NCBI GenBank assembly: GCA_023407175.1
Contig: JAEYMU010000031.1
Location: 62,001 to 126,000, forward strand
Length of the DNA: 64,000 nt
From: Bacillota bacterium
GTDB taxonomy: Bacteria > Bacillota_A > Clostridia > Lachnospirales > Lachnospiraceae
Reading direction: 5' to 3'
In this document: positions 25,578-34,894 of the stretch, one piece after another
Layout: each line of letters starts with the position of its first letter
Numbering within the stretch: the stretch's first letter is position 1
Notes under the pieces: generated by a model
What the model was told of the DNA's origin: nothing
What the model saw: the letters and a program-made list of their open reading frames with translations, nothing else
The model's database searches: none
Program-made: the position numbers and the translations under genes

Positions 25578-27761
25578 TTATTCCTTTTTATATAAGGAGA
25601 TTTTTTGCATTATAATATCCGATACTTCCTTAGCAGACTTTTCACCTAAGAAGAAGGGGTCGATTTCGTTATAAATGATGTTATATATTGTCGTATCATA
25701 CCTGACAGGGGTGGTTAATTGATTGATCATATTGGTTAACTCTTCGACCTGCTTACGTGCTGCCGGCGGACTACAGCTAATTGTGTAGCTAGTATCCTTA
25801 TCCCATATCGCACTAAAATAATGCAGTTCCTTTCCACACCAGTGAGCAACAGCCTTTTTATTGATTGGGATTCCTAATTCCCTGTCCCGCTGCTGTATCT
25901 CTTCAGACAGCATTACCTGAAGGAATTCCTTAGCAATACCTATTTCATTACTTTTTCGATTTATTCCTGCTACCGTACGAGGTATGAATATATTACCGGC
26001 ACTAATCATTTTATTATTTCGTCCCTTTGCTTGAAGAGAATATAATAGAGTATCTACATTCGATATCTTACCCATTATTAATTGACTTTTTTCCTGTGCA
26101 AAATCCAGGAAGCATGTAGCTTCAAACCAATCTGCATCTTCCTCCCGCTTATTATCAAAGGTATTTATGCTTTTCAATTGGTCCAAAAAGCTGATCAGCT
26201 TCTCCTTATCCGGAATTCCGTTACTGTCCATAAGCTGATCGCTGTAAATCCCATAAAACCAGCCAAATAATTGCTTATAGCTTAAACATTCCCCAAGAAG
26301 CGGAGTTCCGGGATTGCTTTTATAGAAGTTTTGCAGACTATCCAGAGAGGCTGCAGCATCTATCGCTTCTGTCTTTCCGATATAAGTACCGGCTTGGAAT
26401 TTCATTGGAAGTGTATAGATGCTGCCATCCTGGCGATAGCAATCAACAATATTATTATAAAGCTCATCCTTTTGCACGAGCGGCTCGATAATGTCACTAA
26501 TATCCGTAAATAAGCCGTTCTTCACATAGTTCTGTTCCGGAAGTCCATCACATAAGATGATATCTGCACCGTCATTTGCCAGAATTTCAGAATTTAGTAC
26601 CTTTATATAGTCCTCTGTTGAAAGTGTACTGCCGTCTTTTTTCGCAATACAGTAATTAACCGCTACCTCAGGATGCTTTTCCTGAAACTTTACAATAGCC
26701 TCCTTTATTAATTCATTCTCCTCGAGCGAGTATATCTTAAGCTTTTTATTAGGTACTGTTGGTATATCCGGTTTATATACATAGTGCATAATCTGGAAGT
26801 CAGTACCTACATCAGCACTTAGAAAAACATAAAAGCTGTTATCCGGCGACTTTGAAATCTGCATAATTTGATAGTAGGATAGATTTAAAGCTGATTGTGA
26901 ACCATTTACCAGGGTCTGGAGTACTGAGCCACCCTTATCGTAATGGTATATACCGCCTGGACATGCAATGTATATATTATCGCCGCCATCACTGCATAAG
27001 GCAATATTGGGAAACTCAGAACCATAACCGCCTGTACGTATTCCATTTAAAATACAACTGTAGCTATCCTTTGAAACCTCAATCTCGTATTTACTAAGTC
27101 CGGTATCCTGATCTAATACGATAACTTTATTAAAGGCTTTATTAATGGTAATAATGTCTGTACCTGCTCCATCAATACCAGTATCCGTCTCATAATCATA
27201 ATCAGCTAATTTTTTGCCGTTAAAATCATATTGAATTATTTTTTTACTCCAAGCTTCCTTAACTAATATGTCTTCATTCTCCATTATGGCCAAGTCAAGA
27301 ATATACGGATACCATCCATTTTCTCCCTTCTGATCCCAGCCCTCCATATTGACTTTATCCTTAGTTCCATCCTCATGAAGCTCATACAAAACAGGCATAA
27401 GGATATCTGGTATTCTTGCAACAGCATATAACTTACCATTATCACCATATCGGATTAATGTAGTGTCTCTAAATTCAGAATTTCCCCAGTCAGGGGTATT
27501 CCGTGTCCAACTTCCATCCTCATTCTGAACATATCTGTTTATCGTAGTAGATCTGGTATAAAGCTCCAACCTCCCTTCCGGGTTGACAAGAACTGAAATA
27601 CTTATTTCCAGATTATCAAACACCTCGTCCGGTAGTGAGACTGTTTCTTCCACATACCGCCCCATTGCTATATCTTTATCACCTGCTTTGCTGCATGCAC
27701 TCATGCCTATAACTACTAATAGCATAAGAAGTATTTTAATATTCTTCATAATATCCCCCAT
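25578..27761 (-). CDS. Lipoprotein: beta-propeller-like domain fused to an extracellular solute-binding domain
   Basis: About 723 aa from MKNIKILL (an upstream in-frame start adds four residues). A lipobox ending GMSAC marks a lipoprotein. Residues 40-335 look like a multi-bladed propeller: repeated strand patterns such as LYAVARI, NEDILVKEAW, NIYIACPGGIYHYD and SFYVFLS. From about 345 on is a family-1 solute-binding domain (LKIYSLEENELIKEAIVKFQEKHPEV). First gene of the importer-like operon and divergent from a two-component system. The fusion is about 300 residues longer than ordinary binding proteins. Confidence 0.8.
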   Translation of the reverse strand: MGDIMKNIKILLMLLVVIGMSACSKAGDKDIAMGRYVEETVSLPDEVFDNLEISISVLVNPEGRLELYTRSTTINRYVQNEDGSWTRNTPDWGNSEFRDTTLIRYGDNGKLYAVARIPDILMPVLYELHEDGTKDKVNMEGWDQKGENGWYPYILDLAIMENEDILVKEAWSKKIIQYDFNGKKLADYDYETDTGIDGAGTDIITINKAFNKVIVLDQDTGLSKYEIEVSKDSYSCILNGIRTGGYGSEFPNIALCSDGGDNIYIACPGGIYHYDKGGSVLQTLVNGSQSALNLSYYQIMQISKSPDNSFYVFLSADVGTDFQIMHYVYKPDIPTVPNKKLKIYSLEENELIKEAIVKFQEKHPEVAVNYCIAKKDGSTLSTEDYIKVLNSEILANDGADIILCDGLPEQNYVKNGLFTDISDIIEPLVQKDELYNNIVDCYRQDGSIYTLPMKFQAGTYIGKTEAIDAAASLDSLQNFYKSNPGTPLLGECLSYKQLFGWFYGIYSDQLMDSNGIPDKEKLISFLDQLKSINTFDNKREEDADWFEATCFLDFAQEKSQLIMGKISNVDTLLYSLQAKGRNNKMISAGNIFIPRTVAGINRKSNEIGIAKEFLQVMLSEEIQQRDRELGIPINKKAVAHWCGKELHYFSAIWDKDTSYTISCSPPAARKQVEELTNMINQLTTPVRYDTTIYNIIYNEIDPFFLGEKSAKEVSDIIMQKISLYKKE

Positions 27762-27970
27762 TCCGCTTTCCGTATTATTGCTATTCTTGCGACAAACGCT
27801 TAATTTTCATATTTGTTACTGTCATTTCTTTTGCTATTATGAACAATAACAGTTAAATCTCTAAAATTTCTATAAAAATAGTGCAAAAAAGAAATTTAGA
27901 TTATACTGGAAGAATATGCTATAATGTTTTGGGGGTTATATTTGTTAAGAATAGGGGAGGTATAAAAGAT

Positions 27971-28642
27971 ATGAGAATTTTAATCGTAGAAGATGATGTC
28001 AAATTGGCCACGGCTATGGCTTTACAACTGGAACACGCAGGGTATCTGACAGACATTACTCATCGTGGGGACGATGGTCTCGATTTTGCAATGCAAAAAA
28101 TCTATGACTTAATCATATTAGATCGGTTATTACCTGAAATTGATGGGTTAAGCATATTGAAGTCACTAAGAAGTAAAAATAATTTGGTTCCCGTAATTAT
28201 GATTACTGCCTTAAATCAATTACATGACAGGATTAACGGCTTTGACTGCGGAGCGGATGATTACCTTGGGAAACCTTTTGCAATGGAGGAACTTTTAGCA
28301 CGGACAAAAGCCTTGTTTAAAAGACTCATGATCAGGGATGAAAAGTCCCTGATCTCCTATTCTAATATTCAGATGGATATCTCGCAGAAATTGCTGATCA
28401 GTGATTCTGCCAGGTGTGAATTATCAAAAAAGGAAGCTGCGCTTATGGAATTATTCATTTATAATAAAGAGCAGATTCTTCCCAGAGAACTTATTTTACA
28501 GAAAATCTGGGGACCTGAAAGCTACGTCGGAGATGGTAATATTGATAATTATATATCCTTCCTTCGCCGAAGATTGAAATCAGTTGCTGCCAAATGTCGA
28601 ATTACTACCATCCATTCCATTGGATACCGTATGGAGTTATAA
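27971..28642 (+). CDS. OmpR-family response regulator
   Basis: 223 aa from the ATG at 27971, which has a GGGGAGG site; an upstream in-frame start (27881) would add an unnatural N-terminus. The receiver domain has acidic D8/D9, phospho-acceptor D51 (DLIILDRLLPEIDG) and K102-type lysine in DDYLGKPF. The C-terminal winged helix ends HSIGYRMEL. It is followed by its kinase after three bases. It probably controls the divergent importer-like operon (27761 leftwards). Confidence 0.92.
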   Translation: MRILIVEDDVKLATAMALQLEHAGYLTDITHRGDDGLDFAMQKIYDLIILDRLLPEIDGLSILKSLRSKNNLVPVIMITALNQLHDRINGFDCGADDYLGKPFAMEELLARTKALFKRLMIRDEKSLISYSNIQMDISQKLLISDSARCELSKKEAALMELFIYNKEQILPRELILQKIWGPESYVGDGNIDNYISFLRRRLKSVAAKCRITTIHSIGYRMEL

Positions 28643-28645
28643 AAT

Positions 28646-30022
28646 ATGCATAGTAGATTACATAAGAGATTAACCTTTATCTATACTTTTACGACAGGGT
28701 TTATTATAACTTTGCTTATCTTTTTTGCCTTCCTCTTCGTAAAATATCAGACAGAACTTAATGCCAAAGCTGCAATAACGAACCTGTTTGGTGAGATTGA
28801 GTTCAAGCTTCAGACGGAAAAGCAAATCGAGCAAACCTGGCTTTCTATAAATTCTTCAAAGTATCAGGTTTATATCTATATTGAGGATGGCAGAAAGCCG
28901 CTTCAGATTCTCGATAAGGTTGAGTTCCAAGCTCATAAATTTGATAACCCAGCATTGGTTGATAAGGTAAAAGCATTGGCGTTTGCCGAAGGTATCGATG
29001 CTTCTCTTTATCCCGTCTCCTATATGAAAGAGAATTCCTCCATATTCTTTCTTAGGGATGAAAATAATCAACCCTATTATACCTCATTATCCCTGATAGC
29101 ATCTTCGAACGGTTGGCAAACGATTATTCTGATCAAGTCACTTTCAAGGCAATATAATATCTTGATGCAATATGGATTGTTTTTTCTATTGATCAATATT
29201 GTGTTAGTGTTTTTCCTATTCTTCTTCAGTAAGCATTTTGTAGGAAAGACATTAGAGCCCGTAATAGAAAATGAAAGGAAACAACAGGAATTTGTTGCTT
29301 CAGCCTCCCATGAACTGCGTTCACCCTTATCTGTAATCCGGGCAACAGTCTCATCCTTAAAGCTTAGAGAGAACTATCAGGATAGCCTTGAAAATGAGTC
29401 TTCTGCTCTTAATTCAAAGCTTCCGGCCGAGGGTAAGAATATGGGTACACGTATCGATTATTATAATGACATCGATGAGGAAGCCATACGCATGACTAAG
29501 TTAATTGATGAGCTATTATTACTGACGACCTCGCAAGCACAGCAACGGGTATTAAATCTGGAAAAGCTTGATACCGAGACCTTCTTAATTGATTTATATG
29601 ATACCTACTCCTTGATTGCCATGAATAAGGAGCTACATCTTGAACTCGACTTACCGGAAGAGAAATCACTCCCGCCCATGCTGGTGGATAAATACCGCCT
29701 CGGACAGGCTCTGATTATTCTGTTGGATAATGCAATCTGCTATACTCCGCCCAAAAAATCAATCATCATACATGCTCGCTATAAGAAACAACTGCTATAT
29801 ATCAGTATCATTGATCAGGGCATAGGAATATCTGAGGATAAGAAGCCCTATATATTTGATAAATTTTTTCGCGCAGATCCATCTCGAATTGATAAAAGCC
29901 ACTTTGGTCTGGGACTATCCATTGCTATGGAATTGATCATGCTGCATAATGGAACCATTACTGTCAGGGATACACCTGGCGGTGGGACAACCTTTACAAT
30001 AGAATTAACGGTTGATTCTTAG
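28646..30022 (+). CDS. Sensor histidine kinase
   Basis: 458 aa with two membrane helices (about 10-33 and 172-196) enclosing an extracellular sensor region. The H-box is FVASASHELRSPLSVIR (H222), then a longer-than-usual linker with a serine-rich insertion (about 240-275) before the second dimerisation helix. The ATPase domain has LDNAICYTPP (N-box), DQGIGI and GLGLSI (G-boxes). It is the partner of the preceding regulator. The last 25 bases, including the stop codon, are tandemly duplicated right after the gene. Confidence 0.92.
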   Translation: MHSRLHKRLTFIYTFTTGFIITLLIFFAFLFVKYQTELNAKAAITNLFGEIEFKLQTEKQIEQTWLSINSSKYQVYIYIEDGRKPLQILDKVEFQAHKFDNPALVDKVKALAFAEGIDASLYPVSYMKENSSIFFLRDENNQPYYTSLSLIASSNGWQTIILIKSLSRQYNILMQYGLFFLLINIVLVFFLFFFSKHFVGKTLEPVIENERKQQEFVASASHELRSPLSVIRATVSSLKLRENYQDSLENESSALNSKLPAEGKNMGTRIDYYNDIDEEAIRMTKLIDELLLLTTSQAQQRVLNLEKLDTETFLIDLYDTYSLIAMNKELHLELDLPEEKSLPPMLVDKYRLGQALIILLDNAICYTPPKKSIIIHARYKKQLLYISIIDQGIGISEDKKPYIFDKFFRADPSRIDKSHFGLGLSIAMELIMLHNGTITVRDTPGGGTTFTIELTVDS

Positions 30023-30047
30023 AATAGAATTACCAGTTAATTCTTAG
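29998..30047 (+). repeat. 25-base tandem duplication at the kinase stop codon
   Basis: 29998-30022 and 30023-30047 match at 22 of 25 positions; both read AATAGAATTA..., ending ATTCTTAG. The first copy contains the last codons and stop of the kinase gene; the second copy is the start of the intergenic region. Confidence 0.8.
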
Positions 30048-30304
30048 TTTTCCTGAGGAAATATATACTATCTTCCCACATAATCATAATTATTAAAAAG
30101 CGGTAAAAAGCTTGGTTTTGGTGTGCTTCCCGTCAAGTAGACAAATAAAAAAACAAAATTAGTTTTGATATGCTGCCCAACAAACAGGAAGCATTTTTCA
30201 TGTAACCTCTAATTCTTCTTACAATCACTTCCATCCAATAATACATGTTTTTCACTTACCATTAACCCCCACCATAATAGGTCCAGAACTTTTATATATA
30301 TCCA
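30048..30304. other. Intergenic stretch with a possible degenerate insertion-sequence end
   Basis: No gene seen. Around 30112-30200 two related segments occur (TTTTGGTGTGCTTCCC and TTTTGATATGCTGCCC), about 56 bases apart, with GCTTCCC also inverted as GGAAGC. This could be the remains of an insertion-sequence end or a weak hairpin. Confidence 0.25.
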
Positions 30305-30349
30305 TTGACCTCTGTGGTCAATCGTGATATTATTGACCACAGAGGTCAA
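30305..30349 (+). promoter_or_regulatory. Double palindromic operator upstream of tetR
   Basis: Two 17-base palindromes, TTGACCTCTGTGGTCAA (30305-30321) and TTGACCACAGAGGTCAA (30333-30349), are also exact reverse complements of one another. Their centres are 28 bases apart. The TTGACC-N5-GGTCAA form suits TetR-family dimers. The second site ends 13 bases before the GTG start of tetR. Confidence 0.85.
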
Positions 30350-30361
30350 CAAAAGGAGGCG

Positions 30362-30988
30362 GTGAAAATAATTTCAAAATTTTTGAAATTGGAACCCGAA
30401 AAACGGGAGCGAATCCTCAATGCTGCTATTAGTGAGTTTGCGCAAAAAGGCTTTAAAAATGCGTCAACAAATGAAATAGTCAAGGAAGCCGAAATTTCAA
30501 AAGGTCTTATTTTTCATTATTTCAAAAATAAGAAGCAGCTTTATCTCTTCTTATACGATTATCTAATCGAAATCTTGAAAGAAGAATATTTTCAAGCATT
30601 ATGGCTTGATGAGAAGGATTTTCTGAAGAAAATGCGGATGGCATCGCTCACAAAGCTTGAGCTCTTCCGAAAATATCCGCTGATTTTCAAATTTTTCTTA
30701 ACGGCCTATTCTGAAACCGATATTGAAGTCAGAAATGAAATAGCCGATAGAAATCAGAAGCTGATAGAACTCAATATTCCGAGAGTTTATGACAACATCG
30801 ATTTGTCAAATGTAAAGGATGGGATTGACCATCAAAAGGCAATTAATTTAATTATCTGGTCACTTGAAGGTTATGCGAACAGTAAAGTTGCTGAATTTAA
30901 GACAATGGGTGAAAAGGAATTTTCTGATATGGTTATCGAATTGACAACCTATCTGGAAATATTAAAGCAATGTTTTTTTAAAAATTAA
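30362..30988 (+). CDS. TetR-family transcriptional regulator
   Basis: About 208 aa. I choose the GTG at 30362 because the frame upstream is the operator itself; the AAGGAGG site is only two bases away, so a TTG at 30383 is an alternative. The N-terminal helix-turn-helix is typical: RERILNAAISEFAQKGFKNASTNEIVKEAEISKGLIFHYFKNKKQLY. The C-terminal helical domain binds an unknown inducer. It very likely represses its own transcription and the downstream ABC exporter through the double operator. Confidence 0.9.
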   Translation: MKIISKFLKLEPEKRERILNAAISEFAQKGFKNASTNEIVKEAEISKGLIFHYFKNKKQLYLFLYDYLIEILKEEYFQALWLDEKDFLKKMRMASLTKLELFRKYPLIFKFFLTAYSETDIEVRNEIADRNQKLIELNIPRVYDNIDLSNVKDGIDHQKAINLIIWSLEGYANSKVAEFKTMGEKEFSDMVIELTTYLEILKQCFFKN

Positions 30989-31012
30989 AATCATTGGAGG
31001 ATGACCAACACT

Positions 31013-31915
31013 ATGAATGTTATCGAAGTCCGGGAATTGCACAAGAATTTCGGCAAAGTACAGGCCCTGCGAGGTCTTAACCTCGAGGTGCCGCAAGGTG
31101 AAGTTTTAGGTTTTTTGGGTCCCAACGGTTCCGGTAAAACCACGACGATCCGTATCCTGCTGGGTCTGCTAAGATCTGACGGGGGTACAATCTCTCTGTT
31201 TGGAGGCGATCCATGGAAGGATGCAGTCACTCTTCACAAGAAGCTTGTCTATGTTCCGGGTGATGTTGCTCTTTGGCCGAAGCTGACAGGCGGCGAGGTT
31301 ATCGACGTGTTAAGCTCTTTGACAGGCAGTCTGGAACCCGAACGTAAAAAGAAAATGATCGAAAGGTTTGACCTTGATCCCACAAAGAAAGCCCGCACAT
31401 ATTCAAAAGGCAACCGCCAGAAGGTGGCTTTGGTTGCCGCGCTGGCTTCTCGTGCCGAGCTGCTTATTCTGGATGAGCCGACATCGGGTCTTGACCCGCT
31501 GATGGAAGCTGCATTTACCGACTCTATCCAGGAAATCAAGAAGGAAGGGCGTTCGGTTCTGTTGAGTTCACATATATTCTCAGAAGTGGAAAAGCTTGCT
31601 GACACAATTACTATCATCAAGGAGGGGGTCACTGTTGAATCCGGTACACTGGCACAGCTGCGCCATCTTACCCGCACTCACGTTTCAGTTATCTTGAAAA
31701 AAGACTCCTCTGCACTCAGTGCCTTTAGAGGAATTCATGATTTTCGTGCGGAAGGCCAGCGTATTTCGTTTTCTCTCGACAATGAGGCTATGCCTGCTGT
31801 ACTCGAGCAAATCGCTGCACTGGATCCTATTGGCCTTACAGTCAATCCGCCTAGTCTGGAGGATCTGTTCTTAAGCCATTATAAGAGTGCTGATGGGAAG
31901 GTGAATGGTAAATGA
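31013..31915 (+). CDS. ABC exporter ATP-binding protein
   Basis: 300 aa from the ATG at 31013 (MNVIEVREL), with GGAGG 13 bases upstream. Walker A GPNGSGKTT (36-44), a divergent signature (YSKGNRQKVALVAALAS) in place of LSGGQ, Walker B with LLILDEPTSGLDP. The C-terminal extension (about 215-300) is usual for drug/polyketide exporters. It lies 25 bases after tetR, overlaps the permease gene by four bases, and is probably induced with it. Confidence 0.92.
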   Translation: MNVIEVRELHKNFGKVQALRGLNLEVPQGEVLGFLGPNGSGKTTTIRILLGLLRSDGGTISLFGGDPWKDAVTLHKKLVYVPGDVALWPKLTGGEVIDVLSSLTGSLEPERKKKMIERFDLDPTKKARTYSKGNRQKVALVAALASRAELLILDEPTSGLDPLMEAAFTDSIQEIKKEGRSVLLSSHIFSEVEKLADTITIIKEGVTVESGTLAQLRHLTRTHVSVILKKDSSALSAFRGIHDFRAEGQRISFSLDNEAMPAVLEQIAALDPIGLTVNPPSLEDLFLSHYKSADGKVNGK

Positions 31916-33531
31916 GCAAAGCCGTTTCAGGTACACCTGTAACACCGAGAAATACACTTGCAGGATACGGGAAATATCTCCGTTTTACATTAAGACACAA
32001 CCTTGTGAGATATCTTGTCTGGATTGCGGTAACCGTTTTCCTGGTTGCATACGTCGGTGTATATTATAAATCAATGTTTGATACACAAGCGAAACTCGAT
32101 GAGTTCGCTTCGGTCGGCTCCTCTCCCGGAATGGTCGCTATGATTGGTAAAATCAGTTGTATGGCCACTATTGGAGGCGCCGTGTGGACCAAGATCTGGA
32201 TGTTCACGGCTTTGACACTTGGTATCGGTATGGTGTTCCAGGTTACCAAGGGTGCAAGAGCCGATGAAGAGAACGGTCGTACGGAGGTTTTCCGTTCCAG
32301 ACCCTTCGGAATACATTCTACGCTTGCATCGGTTGTCAGCGGAGCCCTCATTCTATGTCTGGTTATCGGTATTCTTTCCACTTTAGCCTGCATCGGACTT
32401 AATCTGGATCCAGCCGGCACCGGCATAACCGGCTCTGTAATATTCGGCTTGTCGATTACTGCAATCGGATGGCTTGGCGTGGGAGTCGGCGCTTTGACCA
32501 ATCAGTTATCGGCAAGTGCCAGCCTTGCCAATTCCACCGGTTCTATCGTGATTGTGGTCTTCTACTGTATGCGTATGATTGGCGATATGGGAAGTAATGA
32601 CACTCTTACCTGGCTATCTCCCATCGGTTGGGGTGAAAAAATGGCGCCCTGGGCCGGGAACAGAGGCTGGCTGATTATCCCTGTTATCGTACTCACCGCA
32701 GCTCTTATAGCAGCTGCCTTTGTTGTCGAAGCACACAGGGATTACGGTTCCGGCGTACTCAGAGATAAGAAGGGAAAATCCGAAGCCAAACCACTCATGC
32801 GCCGTTCCTGGGGTCTCATCCTGCATCTTTATAAAGGCAGTATTATCGGTTGGTCTATCGGCATCGTACTGGCCGGGCTTATGTTCGGTTCGGTTGCAAA
32901 TTCGATGCTCAGTCTGTTTTCCGACGCGGCTGTCCCCATGCTTAAGGGCAGCGGTATTGAAGCTTTGATGGGCTTACTTCTGTGCTTCATCGGGCTTGTC
33001 AGTGTGGTGCTGCCGATGCTGATTATGACAGGGTTACGTTCCGATGAGGCAAGGGGCCTGACCGAAGCACAGCTCGCCGGAGGAATTTCACGCGGCAGGA
33101 TAATTTTAGAGAGGTTCGCGGTAGGAACCGTTGCGACAGCTTTACTTCTGATCTTAGGCGGCGCCTCCTTCGGTTTATCCTATGGGACGGTTGCAAATGA
33201 TATGTCGCAGATATGGAAGCTGGCAATTGACTCACTGATTTATCTTCCGGGAATCATGGCGGTTATGGGTGTAATAGTTTTGCTCTTCGGCTTAATCCCA
33301 CGCGCCACTATTCCGGTTACCTGGTTTATCTATGGAGCCATGTATTTTGATGTTTTACTCAGTGACGCACTGAAGCTCCCTAAATGGGCGGCAAATATTA
33401 TGCCTTTTATCGGAACGCCAAGGATTCCTTATCAAGACTTTGATGCATCCGTTTTCGGATACCTGGCCGCTGCGATAATATTTGTTCTGCTCGGCATGAT
33501 TGGTCTTTACAAAAGAGATGTGCCAAGATAA
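31912..33531 (+). CDS. ABC exporter permease (polyketide/antibiotic type)
   Basis: 539 aa with about twelve membrane helices in two homologous halves (each begins near a LRHNLVRYLVWIA- or LYKGSIIGWSIGI-like segment). It matches the tetronasin/polyketide exporter permease type of the ABC-2 family. The ATG overlaps the stop of the ATPase gene (ATGA), so they are translationally coupled. Regulated by the TetR protein upstream, it is likely a multidrug or antibiotic efflux pump. Confidence 0.85.
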   Translation: MSKAVSGTPVTPRNTLAGYGKYLRFTLRHNLVRYLVWIAVTVFLVAYVGVYYKSMFDTQAKLDEFASVGSSPGMVAMIGKISCMATIGGAVWTKIWMFTALTLGIGMVFQVTKGARADEENGRTEVFRSRPFGIHSTLASVVSGALILCLVIGILSTLACIGLNLDPAGTGITGSVIFGLSITAIGWLGVGVGALTNQLSASASLANSTGSIVIVVFYCMRMIGDMGSNDTLTWLSPIGWGEKMAPWAGNRGWLIIPVIVLTAALIAAAFVVEAHRDYGSGVLRDKKGKSEAKPLMRRSWGLILHLYKGSIIGWSIGIVLAGLMFGSVANSMLSLFSDAAVPMLKGSGIEALMGLLLCFIGLVSVVLPMLIMTGLRSDEARGLTEAQLAGGISRGRIILERFAVGTVATALLLILGGASFGLSYGTVANDMSQIWKLAIDSLIYLPGIMAVMGVIVLLFGLIPRATIPVTWFIYGAMYFDVLLSDALKLPKWAANIMPFIGTPRIPYQDFDASVFGYLAAAIIFVLLGMIGLYKRDVPR

Positions 33532-34030
33532 GTCTTTAACAGAGTCAAGATTTAAAGGTCTTAAATGGTATATGTTTTTGAGTGTAAAATTCTTATACAA
33601 TGTAGCAGGTTGCATAGCGAGTGTTCATAATGAATATGAACACTCGCTTCAGACTGCCTTTCTTTTTGCATCCGCAGCATAGAAGGTGCCATATTGTGGC
33701 ATCCTGAAAGCCAGTGTATCGCCCCATCTTTCTCGTTCTTTCCCAATTCACTCCGCTGGTATCGTCTCCAGTACGCTGTATCTCGAAAATCTCCGCTGCC
33801 AAATGACAAGCCGGATCTGTATCAGCTTAATATGTGTATAAAATCAGCTGGGAATTGCCGGCTTAAAGGATTATGACCACTTTTTTATTATATAAATATC
33901 GCCTTAACTTGTTCATGGTAAAATATGTTTGCCAATATCCCGTAAAATATTTATAATTTAGCTAGTATTACTTGTACGTTAGTAAGCTCCTAAACATTGT
34001 TAGGCATTAAAATTTGAAAGAGGTGGTTAT
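33532..34030. other. Gene-free stretch with a 14-bp perfect inverted repeat
   Basis: No supported gene. AGCGAGTGTTCATA and its exact complement lie at 33616-33629 and 33635-33648 around ATGAA. It has no clean T run, so it may be a weak terminator or an operator. The remaining 380 bases are unremarkable; the stretch before 34031 should contain the promoter for the next ABC genes. Confidence 0.5.
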
Positions 34031-34894
34031 ATGAATATTTCCATACAAAATGTTGGTAAAACCTACAAGGCGGGAAGCAAGGCATTGGATAATATATCAA
34101 TCGATATCACCAGCCCAAATATGATAGGACTGGTAGGCCCGAACGGGGCAGGGAAGAGCACTTTGATGAAGCTGCTGGTTGCCGCTCTGCTGCCGACAAC
34201 AGGCTACATAATGCTTGATCAAGAAATGCTTTCCAAGAAAGAAAATTATCTTAAAAGCGTATTGGGATATCTGCCCCAATCGTTTGGGCTTTATGATGAA
34301 TTGACCGTGTGGCAGTTTTTAGATTATATGGCGGCGCTAAAAGGAATAAAAAATACCAGGGCTGAGATAGCAAGGGTTCTTAGGGAAACAAATCTTGAAG
34401 AAAAGAAAAGGGCAAAAATAAAGACCTTATCCGGGGGCCAAAGACAGCGTGTCGGCATAGCCCAGGCGCTGATAGGAAATCCGGCGCTGCTTATTCTTGA
34501 TGAGCCTACCGTGGGCTTGGATCCGGAAGAAAGAATAAAGTTTCGTAACCTCTTTTCACAAAATGCCCAGGATAAAATCGTTCTTCTCTCCACCCATATT
34601 ATTGAAGATGTTCAATCGATTTGCAACCGGTTGATTGTTATCAATCAAGGTAAAATATTATTTGACGGCAAGCCGGAGGAGTTAATTCAGGCTGCACATG
34701 GGCATGTGGGAGTTTTTGAGCAGGCGGATGAAAATATAAGGGATGAAGAGTATCAGATAATTGCCCGTATTAACACCGCCAGGGGAATTTCCTGCCGTAT
34801 CGTAGCAGAGAAGCTTCCGTCATTTTCTCAGCCTGTCGAGCCATTGCTGGAAGACGCATATATGTACCTGATTTCGAAAGGATGTGTTCAATGA
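34031..34894 (+). CDS. ABC transporter ATP-binding protein
   Basis: 287 aa. Walker A GPNGAGKST, signature LSGGQRQRVGIAQAL and Walker B LLILDEPTVGLDPEER are complete. An AGAGGTGG ribosome site precedes the ATG. It overlaps the following permease-peptidase gene by 13 bases. It powers the membrane complex formed by the next two proteins, a system resembling the BcrA/CcmA-type ABC-2 transporters of Firmicutes. Confidence 0.92.
   Translation: MNISIQNVGKTYKAGSKALDNISIDITSPNMIGLVGPNGAGKSTLMKLLVAALLPTTGYIMLDQEMLSKKENYLKSVLGYLPQSFGLYDELTVWQFLDYMAALKGIKNTRAEIARVLRETNLEEKKRAKIKTLSGGQRQRVGIAQALIGNPALLILDEPTVGLDPEERIKFRNLFSQNAQDKIVLLSTHIIEDVQSICNRLIVINQGKILFDGKPEELIQAAHGHVGVFEQADENIRDEEYQIIARINTARGISCRIVAEKLPSFSQPVEPLLEDAYMYLISKGCVQ

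Noticed and set aside
33561..33809. Minus-strand 82-aa frame between the two ABC systems
   Set aside because: No ribosome site, no recognisable protein features, and it crosses the 14-bp inverted repeat.
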